Shown one piece after another: positions 54,671-63,500 of a stretch of 64,000 bases of DNA. The notes beneath the pieces were generated by a model. The model saw only the letters and a list, made by a program, of their open reading frames with translations, was not told the origin of the DNA and did not search any database. The DNA comes from CAWUFC02 sp963921335. GTDB lineage: Bacteria; Pseudomonadota; Gammaproteobacteria; Pseudomonadales; Halieaceae. The stretch lies in contig CAWUFC020000001.1 in assembly GCA_963921335.3 (NCBI GenBank), forward strand, positions 1,364,001-1,428,000. Direction: 5' to 3'. Both the position numbers and the translations under genes were made by a program. The first letter of the stretch is position 1. Each line of letters begins with the position of its first letter.

Positions 54671-54699
54671 AGTCACGATTGTTCAATCGCTTGATCGAT

Positions 54700-56907
54700 C
54701 TAGAACTCCCAGGTCAGGTCAATACCGTAGGAGCGGGGAGCACCGTAGGTAATGCCGGCAAAGCCGTAACCGGAATCCAGGCCGAAGTCGGTACCGTGCA
54801 CGCCGTACTCTTCATCCAGCAGGTTTTTACCCCACAGGGCGATGCGCAGCTCTCCGGGGCCTGCGGAAATTTCCGACAGACCGGCGCGGGCCGACAGCAA
54901 CCAGCGGGAATCCACATCGGCACTGCCGTTGCTGGAGTACTCAACCGAATCCTGGTAGGTGGCATCGGCGCGGATGTTGAACAGGCCCCAGTCACCGGCA
55001 GGGGTGTTGTAGCCAGCACCGAGACGACCGCTGTGCTTGCCCGAGGGATCAGCAATATCTTCCAGGGTGTCGCGTTCGGTCTTGCGATAGCCGTAGTTGG
55101 CATCGAACTGCCAGTTGGCTTTCGGCATGTACAGCAGCTCCACTTCGCCGCCGTAGATTTCAGCGGTGCCAGAGTTGACCACGGTGCGGTTGCCGTCGAT
55201 GAAGGCGGTGACCTGCAGGTTGTCTGCATCGGTGTAGAACAGGGCAGCGTTTAGGCGCATGCTGCGATCCAGCAGCTCTGACTTAATGCCGATTTCGTAG
55301 GTGTCCAGCTCTTCCGGGTCGGCGGGCTGAATATCTGCCGCGGTGGGGTCAGAGGGGATGCCATAAACACCGGCATTAAAGCCCTGGGCGTACTTGAAGT
55401 AGGCGTTGAGTTCATCACTGGGCTGGTAACCCAGGGTGAAGGCGCCGGTCCATTTTTGCCAGTCTTCTTTGAAGCGACGCTCTTCGGTCAGGCGCGGATC
55501 TTCGGGGTAAAGCTCCAGACCTTTTTGGTCGTCGGTGTAGCGAACGCCCAGCACAAGGTACAGGGAATCGCTTGGTCGGTAAGTGAAGTTACCAAAGGCG
55601 GCGGCGGACTTGTTGTCGATGCCGTACCAGTTGCCCAACGGAATGCCGCGCAGCAATACCGGCTGTTCTGCCTGGTAGATGGTTGCATTCCAGGGATTGT
55701 CCTCGCGGCCCTGCTCCTCGAAGTAGTACAGACCGACGACATAGTCGAGCCTGTCGTCAAAGGCATTACCGAGGGCCTGCAGTTCCTGCTGGAACTGGTC
55801 CTGATCCTTGAAGTTGGTGCTATGGAATACAGGCAGTGCTTCACCATTGAAACCCCAGCTGCCGCCATCGAGATCCAGGCCTTCCAGGGAGTCCGCCTCG
55901 TACTTGCGGTAAGAGGTGATGGAGCGCAGTGTCACAGCGTTCAGTTCCAGCGCCAGGGTCAGATTGTGGCCCGAGATGTCGACTTTCTCTTTACCCTGAC
56001 CATCCAGTTCGAAATCCTCGACGCGCCCATCAGTGTTTACAACGTCCTGCATCTCAACCAGGGCGTTGTAGGGATAGAACGTTTCAGTGGCAATGTCGTA
56101 GGTACCAATTTTATCAGCTGCGCCCTCGGTGACCGCAGTGATCTGCAGCGGGGTAGCAACCAGGTCGTTCTTGGTGCGGTCGTAGCTGTAGTCGAGGAAG
56201 AACTGCTCGGTGATTTCCCAGCTCAGCGCCGCGCGAAACGCATCGACGTCCTCTGAACCCAGGTTTTTCTCGCCGATGCCGTGGTTCTTGGCCCAGCCAT
56301 CATACTGCTTGTTCATGTAGGTGAACTTGGCAGCAGCGGTACCAAATGTCGGTGTATCCAAGGTGGAAACAGAGCGGAAATGACCGTGGTTACCCACCGA
56401 CACCAGCTGCTTAAAACCCAGCTCGCCCTGGGGCTTTTTGCTGACCAGGTTCACTGCACCACCGGTGGTGTTTTTGCCCCACAGGGTACCCTGGGGGCCG
56501 CGCATGATTTCAACGCGCTCCAGGTCGACAATGTCGAACACGGCACCGGCATTACGGGCGATGTAGGCGCCGTCCAGGTAGATACCGACTTTGGGGTCGA
56601 TGGTCAGTGATGGCTCTGCGGTAGACATGCCGCGAATTTCCATACGGATATTGGCACCACTGCCCAGCGTGGGCACGATGTTGACGTTGGGCGTGTACTC
56701 CGCCAGGTCGACGGCATCGAAGGCCCCCAGATCTTCCAGCATGTCTTCGCTAAAGGCTGTGACCGCCAGCGGGGCGTCCTGCAGGGATTCGGATTTCTTC
56801 TGTGCAGTAACGACCACTTCTTCCAACTGTGCGAGGGCACTGAGGGGTGCACCAGCCAGGGCAGTTGCAACAGCACAGGCCATCAGGGATCTACGGGATG
56901 CGGGCAT
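54700..56907 (-). CDS. TonB-dependent outer-membrane receptor
   Basis: The 735-residue protein has a signal peptide (ACAVATALAGAPLSALAQ) and a TonB-box-like LEEVVVTAQKK. The plug domain follows with DLAEYTPNVNIVPTLGSGANIRMEIRG (shown only in outline), ERVEIMRGPQGTLWGKNTTGGAVNLVS, and then a 22-strand-type barrel ending in IDLTWEF, with a C-terminal aromatic residue. It should import a bulky substrate with TonB/ExbBD energy. The substrate cannot be read; this family in marine bacteria takes siderophores, polysaccharide pieces or other large molecules. It lies between the MoxR and VWA genes with its own terminator. Confidence 0.95.
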   Translation of the reverse strand: MPASRRSLMACAVATALAGAPLSALAQLEEVVVTAQKKSESLQDAPLAVTAFSEDMLEDLGAFDAVDLAEYTPNVNIVPTLGSGANIRMEIRGMSTAEPSLTIDPKVGIYLDGAYIARNAGAVFDIVDLERVEIMRGPQGTLWGKNTTGGAVNLVSKKPQGELGFKQLVSVGNHGHFRSVSTLDTPTFGTAAAKFTYMNKQYDGWAKNHGIGEKNLGSEDVDAFRAALSWEITEQFFLDYSYDRTKNDLVATPLQITAVTEGAADKIGTYDIATETFYPYNALVEMQDVVNTDGRVEDFELDGQGKEKVDISGHNLTLALELNAVTLRSITSYRKYEADSLEGLDLDGGSWGFNGEALPVFHSTNFKDQDQFQQELQALGNAFDDRLDYVVGLYYFEEQGREDNPWNATIYQAEQPVLLRGIPLGNWYGIDNKSAAAFGNFTYRPSDSLYLVLGVRYTDDQKGLELYPEDPRLTEERRFKEDWQKWTGAFTLGYQPSDELNAYFKYAQGFNAGVYGIPSDPTAADIQPADPEELDTYEIGIKSELLDRSMRLNAALFYTDADNLQVTAFIDGNRTVVNSGTAEIYGGEVELLYMPKANWQFDANYGYRKTERDTLEDIADPSGKHSGRLGAGYNTPAGDWGLFNIRADATYQDSVEYSSNGSADVDSRWLLSARAGLSEISAGPGELRIALWGKNLLDEEYGVHGTDFGLDSGYGFAGITYGAPRSYGIDLTWEF

Positions 56908-56943
56908 TTCATACTCCTATCTGAAGTATATGATTTGGAGCGC

Positions 56944-56971
56944 ATTCTATGGATATTGCGGCCGCACGCAA
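56944..56971 (-). promoter_or_regulatory. Possible sigma-70 promoter of the receptor gene
   Basis: The minus strand reads TTGCGT (56971-56966), a 16-bp spacer, then TAGAAT (56949-56944), 37 bp before the receptor ATG. Both hexamers are close to consensus but the spacer is a base short of ideal. It would allow the receptor to be expressed without the MoxR gene. Confidence 0.35.
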
Positions 56972-57022
56972 GCCTCCACCGCTCAAAATTTATGCAGTGT
57001 CAGATAGTTAAACTAAGGGGTA

Positions 57023-57949
57023 TTAGCCCAGCAGGCTCCGAATTTCAGGCTCTGTGGCCTCGATATCGTCCTGGAATTTAAGCAGTACGTTGAGGGTATT
57101 GCGAATCAGCTCTTCATCGAGATGATCGGCATGCAACAAAAGTAGGCTGCGGGCCCAGTCAATGGTTTCGCTAATGGCAGGGGTCTTTTTAAGATCCAGC
57201 TGGCGCAGGGAGTGCACAAACTCCACCAACTGGTGGCGCAGGCTCTCTTCAATATCGGGTACCCGGCTGCGCACGATGCGCTCTTCCAACTCAGTGGTTG
57301 GGAAGGGGATATACAGGTGCAGGCAGCGGCGCTTCAGTGCGTCGGACAGATCGCGGGTGTTGTTACTGGTAAGGAACACCATGGGAGAGACCTTGGCCTT
57401 GACCGTACCGATTTCTGGAATAGAGACCTGGTAGTCAGACAGTATCTCCAATAGCAGGGATTCGAATTCGTAGTCGGCCTTGTCGACCTCATCGATCAGC
57501 AGGATGGCACCCTCGGTCTGGCGCATGGCCTTGAGCAGGGGCCTTGGCTCCAGAAAATCCTCTGAGTAGAAAATGTCACCAAAGTCATGCAGGCGTTCAA
57601 CCGACTCTGCGAGACCCTTCGCGCCATGCAGCAGGTCACCGAGTTTTTCTTTGAGCACCTGCGTGTACAGCAGCTGCTTGCCATACTTCCATTCGTACAG
57701 GGCCTTTGCTTCGTCGAGACCCTCGTAGCACTGCATTCTGATCAGGGGTACGTCCAGCAGCATGGCGGTGGTTTTTGCGAGTTCAGTTTTGCCTACCCCG
57801 GGTGGACCCTCCACCAGCACCGGCTTGCGCAGCTGAAAGGCCAGAAACACAGCGGTGGCGATTTCGCGGCTGCAGATGTAGCCGTGACTCTCAAAGCCGG
57901 CTTCTATGGCCGCAATATCGGCCATTTGTGGAAAGTCCAGGGTATTCAA
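57023..57949 (-). CDS. MoxR/CoxD-family AAA+ ATPase
   Basis: The 308-residue protein has Walker A VEGPPGVGKTELAK (near residues 47-60), Walker B LLIDEVDKAD, and the sensor/arginine region LTSNNTRDLSDALKRRCLHLYI. MoxR ATPases work with VWA proteins as metal-insertion or chaperone pairs. The C-terminal 100 residues form the helical lid domain. Its presumed partner is the VWA gene downstream, but the receptor gene lies between them. The gap to the receptor gene start is 115 bp. It is 25 bp downstream of moaA. Confidence 0.93.
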   Translation of the reverse strand: MNTLDFPQMADIAAIEAGFESHGYICSREIATAVFLAFQLRKPVLVEGPPGVGKTELAKTTAMLLDVPLIRMQCYEGLDEAKALYEWKYGKQLLYTQVLKEKLGDLLHGAKGLAESVERLHDFGDIFYSEDFLEPRPLLKAMRQTEGAILLIDEVDKADYEFESLLLEILSDYQVSIPEIGTVKAKVSPMVFLTSNNTRDLSDALKRRCLHLYIPFPTTELEERIVRSRVPDIEESLRHQLVEFVHSLRQLDLKKTPAISETIDWARSLLLLHADHLDEELIRNTLNVLLKFQDDIEATEPEIRSLLG

Positions 57950-57974
57950 AATGCGTCCTTGTGATGAGCCGGGT

Positions 57975-58976
57975 TCAGCCGCCGGTCATGTTCATGAATC
58001 TTACGATGTCCGGTTCGCTGTCCAGATCAAAATGATGCTTCTCCGGTTTGAGGTCCATGGCCCCTATCAGGGCCTCACGCAACTCGTCATGCCCGTTTGA
58101 CGGATCGCGCAGTATGGCACGTAAATCAAGGGAATGCTCGTTGCCCAGGCACAGTAGCAGGCGGCCTTCCACGGTCACCCTTACCCGGTTACAGAGATGG
58201 CAAAAGTTGTGACTGTGGGGCGATATAAAGCCGAAGCGGGCGCTGCTGCCGGCGACCTCATAGTAGCGCGAGGGCCCACCCGTGTTGGCGTCGCTCTCTT
58301 GCAATTGGTAGCGCTGTGACAGGATCTCGCGCACTTCATCGCTGGAGCAGAAGCTCAGCGCGCGATCGTGCTCGTCGATCAGGCCCAGTGGCATTTCCTC
58401 GATAAAGGTCAGGTCGAGACCGTGTTCCTGGGTGAATCGGGCCAGGTCGAGAATTTCGTCGTCGTTACGACCCTTGAGAATGACGCTATTGATTTTGATT
58501 CGTTCAAAACCCGCTGCCCTGGCTGCTTCGATACCCGCCAGTACCTGCTCAAGATCACCGGTACGGGTAATCCGCCTGAACTTGTCAGCGTCGAGACTAT
58601 CCAGACTGATATTCAGACGTTTCACTCCAGCATCGCGCAGGGGAGTGGCCAGTTTCGGCAGTTGCGAGCCATTGGTGGTCAGCACCAGTTCATCAACTCC
58701 TTCCATGGCACCCAACTTTTCGATCAGCGTCATGATGTTTTTGCGAATCAGCGGCTCGCCGCCGGTCAGGCGAATTTTTCGCACACCCAGGCTGACAAAG
58801 GCCTGTGCCACCTGTTCCAACTCTTCCAGGCTTAGGACCTGCTGGCGCGGTACGAAGGTCATGTCTTCTGCCATGCAATACACACAACGGAAGTCGCAGC
58901 GGTCAGTGACTGACAGCCGAACATAGTCAACGCTTCGGCCGAAGCGGTCGATCAACATGTTACCTGGGTTATCCAT
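57975..58976 (-). CDS. moaA: GTP 3',8-cyclase (molybdenum cofactor synthesis)
   Basis: MoaA is a radical-SAM enzyme that starts molybdenum cofactor synthesis from GTP. The 333-residue protein has the first iron-sulfur cluster Cys27, Cys31, Cys34 (RCDFRCVYC), the GGEP motif (RLTGGEPLIRK), the second cluster's CHLCNRVRVTVEG and a following Cys, and the C-terminal double glycine that is essential for activity. I start at ATG 58976, since the earlier in-frame codons are proline- and alanine-rich and not family-like. No other moa gene is adjacent. It is divergent from the DASS transporter gene across 71 bp. Confidence 0.95.
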   Translation of the reverse strand: MDNPGNMLIDRFGRSVDYVRLSVTDRCDFRCVYCMAEDMTFVPRQQVLSLEELEQVAQAFVSLGVRKIRLTGGEPLIRKNIMTLIEKLGAMEGVDELVLTTNGSQLPKLATPLRDAGVKRLNISLDSLDADKFRRITRTGDLEQVLAGIEAARAAGFERIKINSVILKGRNDDEILDLARFTQEHGLDLTFIEEMPLGLIDEHDRALSFCSSDEVREILSQRYQLQESDANTGGPSRYYEVAGSSARFGFISPHSHNFCHLCNRVRVTVEGRLLLCLGNEHSLDLRAILRDPSNGHDELREALIGAMDLKPEKHHFDLDSEPDIVRFMNMTGG

Positions 58977-59047
58977 GGTGGTTAATTTTACTGTGAACCA
59001 GGGCGCGTCACTAGTTAAACTGTGCGCTGGACCTGTTGGAGACAAAC

Positions 59048-60436
59048 ATGACCGCAACACGAATGCGTCGCCTGGCCCTGCCCGGGGGGCCGCTGCTGGC
59101 TTTTTTGCTGGGCTGGTTCCTGGTGCAGCAGGGTACCGGTTTCGATGTGGCGGCAACCGCTGGCGTCACTGTGTGGTGTGTTCTCTGGTGGGTTTTTGAG
59201 CCGATACCCATCCCGGTAACGTCACTGTTGCCATTGGCGCTGATGCCGGTATTCGGAATTCTCACTCCGGCGCAGGTGGGCCAGGCCTACGGTAGTCCCC
59301 TGATTCTGTTGCTGCTGGGCGGCTTTATTCTTTCCAAGGCGATGGAACACAGCGGCGCACACCGACGTATAGCGCTCAACATGGTCAACCTGTTTGGGGG
59401 CAACAGTGACCGGCGCCTGATCTACGGATTCATGGCCGCATCTGCCTTCCTTAGCATGTGGATATCCAATACTGCTACCACGCTGATGTTGCTGCCAGTA
59501 GCGCTCGCCGTTCTGGAAAAAGTAGAAAACCGGGCGGTAGCTGCCCCGATGCTGTTGGGCATTGCATATGCTGCCAGTGTAGGCGGTATCGGTACACCCA
59601 TCGGTACCCCACCTAATTTGATTTTCATGCAGGTCTACCAGGAGAACACAGGTGAGTCGATCAGCTTTACCCATTGGATGACCTGGGGTGTGCCGGTTGT
59701 GCTGGTGTTGGTGCCTTTGATTGGTCTCTGGTTGACCCGGGGCCTGGAGGGCGGTGGTGGGGCGCAGCTTCCCGAAGTGGGTGCCTGGCGGACCGAAGAA
59801 CGTCGCGTCATGATGGTGTTCGCGCTCACAGCACTGGCCTGGATTACGCGGAGTGAACCGTTTGGCGGCTGGAGTGGCTTGCTTAATTTGCCCAATGCCA
59901 ACGACGCCTCGGTGGCGCTGATGGCAGTGGTGTTGATGTTTCTGGTGCCCAGTGGTCGGCGCGAAGGCGAGAAACTGCTGGACTGGGAGCGGGCGGTGAC
60001 AATCCCCTGGGGTGTGTTATTGCTGTTTTCCGGCGGCATTTGCCTGGCCAAGGCCTTTGTCAGTTCGGGATTGAGCACTCTTATGGGTGACTGGCTGGCA
60101 TCCATGAGTTACCTGCCCCTGTGGGTGCTGATCGCGCTGATCTGCCTGGTTGTGAGTTTCATGACCGAAACCACCTCCAACACGGCCAGCACAACCTTGC
60201 TAATGCCGGTGCTGGCCGCCGCGGCGTTGGCGGCGGGTATCGCGCCAGAGGTGTTGATGGTGCCCGCGGCCATGACAGCCAGTTGTGCGTTCATGTTGCC
60301 TGTGGCTACTGCTCCCAACAGCGTGGTCTATGGTAGTGGTCGAATTCCCATTGATCGCATGGCGAGAGAAGGTTTTGTGTTGAATCTGGTGGCTGTACTG
60401 GTCATTGCCACGCTCTGCTACATCAACCTGACCTGA
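59048..60436 (+). CDS. DASS (SLC13)-family anion transporter
   Basis: The 462-residue protein has about 11-12 membrane spans and the two DASS hairpin motifs WISNTATTLMLLPVA and TSNTASTTLLMPVL, each with the SNT sodium and carboxylate site. The family moves dicarboxylates, citrate or sulfate, usually with Na+. Here the substrate is not identified. GGAG is nine bases upstream of the ATG at 59048; an earlier TTG is less likely. It ends where the pilin-like gene on the other strand ends. Confidence 0.93.
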   Translation: MTATRMRRLALPGGPLLAFLLGWFLVQQGTGFDVAATAGVTVWCVLWWVFEPIPIPVTSLLPLALMPVFGILTPAQVGQAYGSPLILLLLGGFILSKAMEHSGAHRRIALNMVNLFGGNSDRRLIYGFMAASAFLSMWISNTATTLMLLPVALAVLEKVENRAVAAPMLLGIAYAASVGGIGTPIGTPPNLIFMQVYQENTGESISFTHWMTWGVPVVLVLVPLIGLWLTRGLEGGGGAQLPEVGAWRTEERRVMMVFALTALAWITRSEPFGGWSGLLNLPNANDASVALMAVVLMFLVPSGRREGEKLLDWERAVTIPWGVLLLFSGGICLAKAFVSSGLSTLMGDWLASMSYLPLWVLIALICLVVSFMTETTSNTASTTLLMPVLAAAALAAGIAPEVLMVPAAMTASCAFMLPVATAPNSVVYGSGRIPIDRMAREGFVLNLVAVLVIATLCYINLT

Positions 60437-60907
60437 TTATCTTCTGCACACAGAGGGACGATATCTGCTGGGCATGGAGCCACCTCGTGTGCAATCCCAT
60501 ACCAGCCTGCCGTTGCTCTCTTCAGCAAAGAACTCGATGATCTCCCAGCCGTCCAGCTCGGGAATCTCGGTGGTGTTATAGACCAGGATAATAGTGGCGT
60601 CATAAGAGCCGTAGCTGTGGATGTAGATCTTGAAGTTGGCAAAGCTCCAGTCTTCTAGCCCGGCTTCCCGGTTGTTTTGGGGAAGTTCATGATTAACTGC
60701 GTAATACGCGGCGATGCCAGCCTTGGCTTTACTGACCAGGTCAAAGTCCTTGGCAACCTTGTTACGCACCAGTTGGTCTTGATAGGAAGGGATGTCCACC
60801 ATCGCCAGGATGGAGACAATGAACATGGCAATAAGCAGTTCCAGCATGGTGAGACCACGCTGTCTGGAACGGCCGAACGCCGCAGATTCTGGAGCAGAAT
60901 TTCCCAT
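60437..60907 (-). CDS. Type IV pilin-like protein
   Basis: The 156-residue protein has an 18-residue leader ending RQRG and the mature start LTMLELLIAMFIVSILAM with Glu5, the prepilin peptidase site and N-terminal helix. The mature protein has a Cys pair near the C-terminus (WDCTRGG and PSVCRR) that could form the D-region disulfide loop. After the helix the sequence has DIPSYQDQLVRNK where most pilins have AIPAYQ. No pilus assembly genes are adjacent, apart from the broken pilU-like gene 8 kb away. It may be a minor pilin or pseudopilin. Confidence 0.88.
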   Translation of the reverse strand: MGNSAPESAAFGRSRQRGLTMLELLIAMFIVSILAMVDIPSYQDQLVRNKVAKDFDLVSKAKAGIAAYYAVNHELPQNNREAGLEDWSFANFKIYIHSYGSYDATIILVYNTTEIPELDGWEIIEFFAEESNGRLVWDCTRGGSMPSRYRPSVCRR

Positions 60908-60977
60908 CTATACCGAGTTTAGCGAAAAAATGCAGGTATAGACGGGAACTGTTTCTCAGATTTGGCCTGTATATGCC

Positions 60978-61457
60978 TTACAGCAGGGCCATCATGGTTT
61001 CAGCAGAGCTGACGTCAACGCCAGCACCCGGCTCGACATTGAGGTGGGTGATCTGGCCGTCTTCAGCCAGCAGAGCGAAACGCTGGCTGCGGGTGCCCAG
61101 GCCAAAACCGGAACCGTCCAGTTCCAGACCCAGCGCAGCGGTGAACTCGCCATTGCCGTCAGCCAGCATCAGCAGTTCAGAGGCATTCTGGGCTTCGCCC
61201 CAGGCGCCCATAACAAAGGCGTCGTTGACCGACATACACACGATGGTGTCTACGCCCGCAGCCTTGATTTTGTCGGCGTTTACGACATAACCCGGCAGGT
61301 GCGTCATGGAACAGCCAGGCGTGAAGGCGCCGGGCACTGCAAACAGCAATACCTTTTTGCCGGAAAAAATATCGTCGGTGCTAATGTCCTGCGGGCCTTC
61401 CGCGCCCATAGTTTTGAGGCCGCAGCTGGGTATCTTGTCGCCCACTTGAATCGTCAT
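60978..61457 (-). CDS. Peroxiredoxin (Prx5/redoxin type)
   Basis: The 159-residue protein has the Prx5 core VPGAFTPGCSMTHLPGYV with the peroxidatic Cys49. The Thr and Pro of PGAFTPGC match the family, and C12 lies before it. Later motifs are IVCMSVNDAFVM and RSQRFALLAEDGQI. It reduces peroxides in the cytoplasm, with glutathione or thioredoxin/glutaredoxin as likely donor. It lies 70 bp upstream of the pilin-like gene on the same strand, and divergent from the methyltransferase. Confidence 0.94.
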   Translation of the reverse strand: MTIQVGDKIPSCGLKTMGAEGPQDISTDDIFSGKKVLLFAVPGAFTPGCSMTHLPGYVVNADKIKAAGVDTIVCMSVNDAFVMGAWGEAQNASELLMLADGNGEFTAALGLELDGSGFGLGTRSQRFALLAEDGQITHLNVEPGAGVDVSSAETMMALL

Positions 61458-61541
61458 GCTAATCTCCGTGAATGTGCCAAATGAATGCAGTTAAAGGGGT
61501 ATTGCCCCAGCGCCTGAGTATAGACAGTAAGCGGGCCTGTT

Positions 61542-62186
61542 GTGGAAGTTTTTGAACCCTGTCCCTTGTGTGAGAGTGCATCCGTTTATCACTTCGCAGA
61601 AGATAAACGGCGCCCTTATCTGCGCTGCGAAGTTTGCGCACTGGTTTTTGTGCCCTCGGGCTTTCACCTGAGTGCTGCTCTGGAGAAAGCAGAGTATGAC
61701 TTGCACCAAAATCGCGTGGACGATGCTGGCTATCGGGGGTTCCTATCAAGGTTGGCTGAGCCGATGTTGGCGCGCCTGCAACCAGCGTCAAGGGGGCTGG
61801 ACTTTGGCTGTGGCCCCGGGCCCGCGCTGGCCGCCATGCTCGGGGAGGCCGGGCATCCTATCAGCCTTTATGACCCCTTTTACTTTGCCGACCGCGATGT
61901 ATTGGGGCGCACTTATCAGTTTGTGACCGCCACGGAGGTGCTCGAACATCTGCATCATCCCGGCGCAGAACTTGATCTCCTGTGGTCGATGCTTGAACCG
62001 CTTGGCTGGCTTGGCGTCATGACCAAGTTGGTGATCGATGCCCAGGCGTTTGAAAAATGGCACTACAAGAATGACCCCACCCACGTCTGTTTTTTCAGCC
62101 GTGAGACTTTTTCCTGGTGGGCCAGCAGGTATGAGGCTGAGCTGGAGTTTGTTGGCAGTGATGTTATTTTTCTGCGTCGAGGCTGA
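61542..62186 (+). CDS. SAM-dependent methyltransferase with N-terminal zinc ribbon
   Basis: The 214-residue protein has two Cys pairs at the start (PCPLC and RCEVC), a likely zinc site, then the SAM-binding motif GLDFGCGPGPALAAML near residue 84, TATEVLEHLHHP, and a C-terminal HVCFFSRETFSWW. That is the layout of class I methyltransferases of the UbiE/class-11 type found next to small-RNA or metabolite genes. The substrate is unknown. The start is GTG at 61542 without a clear ribosome-binding site. It overlaps the opposing phaD end by 23 bp. Confidence 0.85.
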   Translation: MEVFEPCPLCESASVYHFAEDKRRPYLRCEVCALVFVPSGFHLSAALEKAEYDLHQNRVDDAGYRGFLSRLAEPMLARLQPASRGLDFGCGPGPALAAMLGEAGHPISLYDPFYFADRDVLGRTYQFVTATEVLEHLHHPGAELDLLWSMLEPLGWLGVMTKLVIDAQAFEKWHYKNDPTHVCFFSRETFSWWASRYEAELEFVGSDVIFLRRG

Positions 62187-62811
62187 GGCTCTGCTGATAG
62201 ATCATCTGTACCTGCGCATAAAAGTCCCACTGGGCTTCACCCAGGTAGGGCGCAATCATGGTCATCAGGTGGTAGACGCCCTGGTGGATTGACAGGGCTG
62301 GCGGGCGCTCATCGCGCAGCAGATTGTCGTAATTGATCCAGTAGCTCAGCAACAGCACCATGTTGTCGATCAGGGCTTCAACCTCAGCGGCTTCTACCTC
62401 TAGTTCCGATTCCCGTGACAGGGTGTTCCAGATGGCGACGAGGGCCTCGCGTTTGAGGCCCATAATGCGGCGGAAGCGTTTTTTCAGGGCTGGATAGCGA
62501 TCCAGTAGGTCGGTCAGGTTCCGATAGAAAAATCGGTAGCTGTACATCTCCTCAAACACCACATACAGGTAGTACCAGTTGTCCTCGACGCTCAGCTGGG
62601 ACTCTACCGGTGCTTTGAGAATCTCATCGAGGCTCTGTTCAAACTGGCTGAACAACTCCTCGATGATGATGTCTTTGCCCTTGAAGTGGTAGTAAAGGTT
62701 GCCGGGGCTGATATCCAGTTCGTTCGCGATATCGACGGTGGTGGTATTGGGCTCGCCCTCCTCGTTAAACAACAACAGGCTGGTGTGCAGAATACGATCC
62801 CGCGTCTTCAT
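62164..62811 (-). CDS. phaD: TetR-family regulator PhaD
   Basis: The 215-residue protein starts MKTRDRILHTSLLLFNEEG, then has PNTTTVDIANELDISPGNLYYHFKGKD, a TetR HTH very like P. putida PhaD (MKTRDRILECALQLFNQQGEPN as I remember it). PhaD acts as an activator of the phasin and polyhydroxyalkanoate genes in Pseudomonas. The C-terminal helical domain should bind a ligand linked to fatty-acid metabolism. Its place 36 bp downstream of a phasin gene on the same strand supports the call. Confidence 0.88.
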   Translation of the reverse strand: MKTRDRILHTSLLLFNEEGEPNTTTVDIANELDISPGNLYYHFKGKDIIIEELFSQFEQSLDEILKAPVESQLSVEDNWYYLYVVFEEMYSYRFFYRNLTDLLDRYPALKKRFRRIMGLKREALVAIWNTLSRESELEVEAAEVEALIDNMVLLLSYWINYDNLLRDERPPALSIHQGVYHLMTMIAPYLGEAQWDFYAQVQMIYQQSLSLDAEK

Positions 62812-62847
62812 CAGTCTGACCGGCCCTTGTGGTGAGTCTGTCCGGAC

Positions 62848-63372
62848 TTAGCGGCTGCGGCGCTTGGCCGCTGCGGGCGCTTTCTTTTTAGCAGCTTTCT
62901 TGCCAGGGGCTGCCTTATTCTTCGCTGTGGTGGCGCTTTTGGCGGCCTTCTTTTTTACCGCGGCTTTCTTGGTCGCCGCTTTCTTAGGGGGCGATTTGGT
63001 GGCGGCTGCCAGAGCAGCGGTGAGGGCGTCGACCTTCGCGGTCAGTTCATCCACTTTGTCATGCAGAGATGCCAGATCATCCTGGCGCGTGTTCAGGTTG
63101 ATATTGAAATTTTCGCGTACCTTTCGAATGCGCTCTTCAACAGAACTGGAGCGACTTTTCTTGGCGCTGGACAGAGTCTCTTTGACCTCGTCTTCCAAAG
63201 CCTCGCCCTTGGCGACTAGATCCTTGAACAGGCGGGGTGGTTCTTTGGCCGCTTTGTCGAGGCGATCCTGGGCTTCATCAAGGGCCTTGCCGTAGGCACC
63301 AAGGCCCGCGAGCCAGATATTCTTGGCAATTTCACTGGCTTTGTCTGAGACGTTGGATTTGTCGTCGCTCAT
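62848..63372 (-). CDS. PHA granule-associated phasin with basic tail (PhaF/PhaI-like)
   Basis: The 174-residue protein has an N-terminal phasin part (SEIAKNIWLAGLGAYGKALDE, LVAKGEALEDEVKETLSS), a coiled coil (LHDKVDELTAKVDALTAALA), and a Lys/Ala-rich C-terminal tail (about 125-174; KKAAKKKAPAAAKRRSR) like the DNA-binding tail of PhaF and histone H1. In Pseudomonas PhaF binds polyhydroxyalkanoate granules and the nucleoid. I start at ATG 63372 with GAGGAG upstream, not the earlier in-frame codons through the terminator. It precedes phaD by 36 bp. Confidence 0.88.
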   Translation of the reverse strand: MSDDKSNVSDKASEIAKNIWLAGLGAYGKALDEAQDRLDKAAKEPPRLFKDLVAKGEALEDEVKETLSSAKKSRSSSVEERIRKVRENFNINLNTRQDDLASLHDKVDELTAKVDALTAALAAATKSPPKKAATKKAAVKKKAAKSATTAKNKAAPGKKAAKKKAPAAAKRRSR

Positions 63373-63420
63373 GATCTGCTCCTCGCTGCAGGGACCTGCG
63401 AAGGGCTCATCATACACGAG

Positions 63421-63445
63421 AAAAAAAGGGGGGCTTAAGCCCCCC
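63421..63445 (-). terminator. Intrinsic terminator upstream of the phasin gene
   Basis: On the minus strand GGGGGG, CTTAAG and CCCCCC form a hairpin (63445-63428; the whole 18 bases are palindromic) followed by seven Us (63427-63421). It is a classic strong intrinsic terminator. It stands before the phasin start and after the small ORF, so it should end the small ORF's transcript or attenuate expression of the phasin. Confidence 0.88.
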
Positions 63446-63500
63446 GTAAGATTCCACATCCAAGCAGATGCGGGATAAGTTTCGTGTGTGGGGCGAGCGC

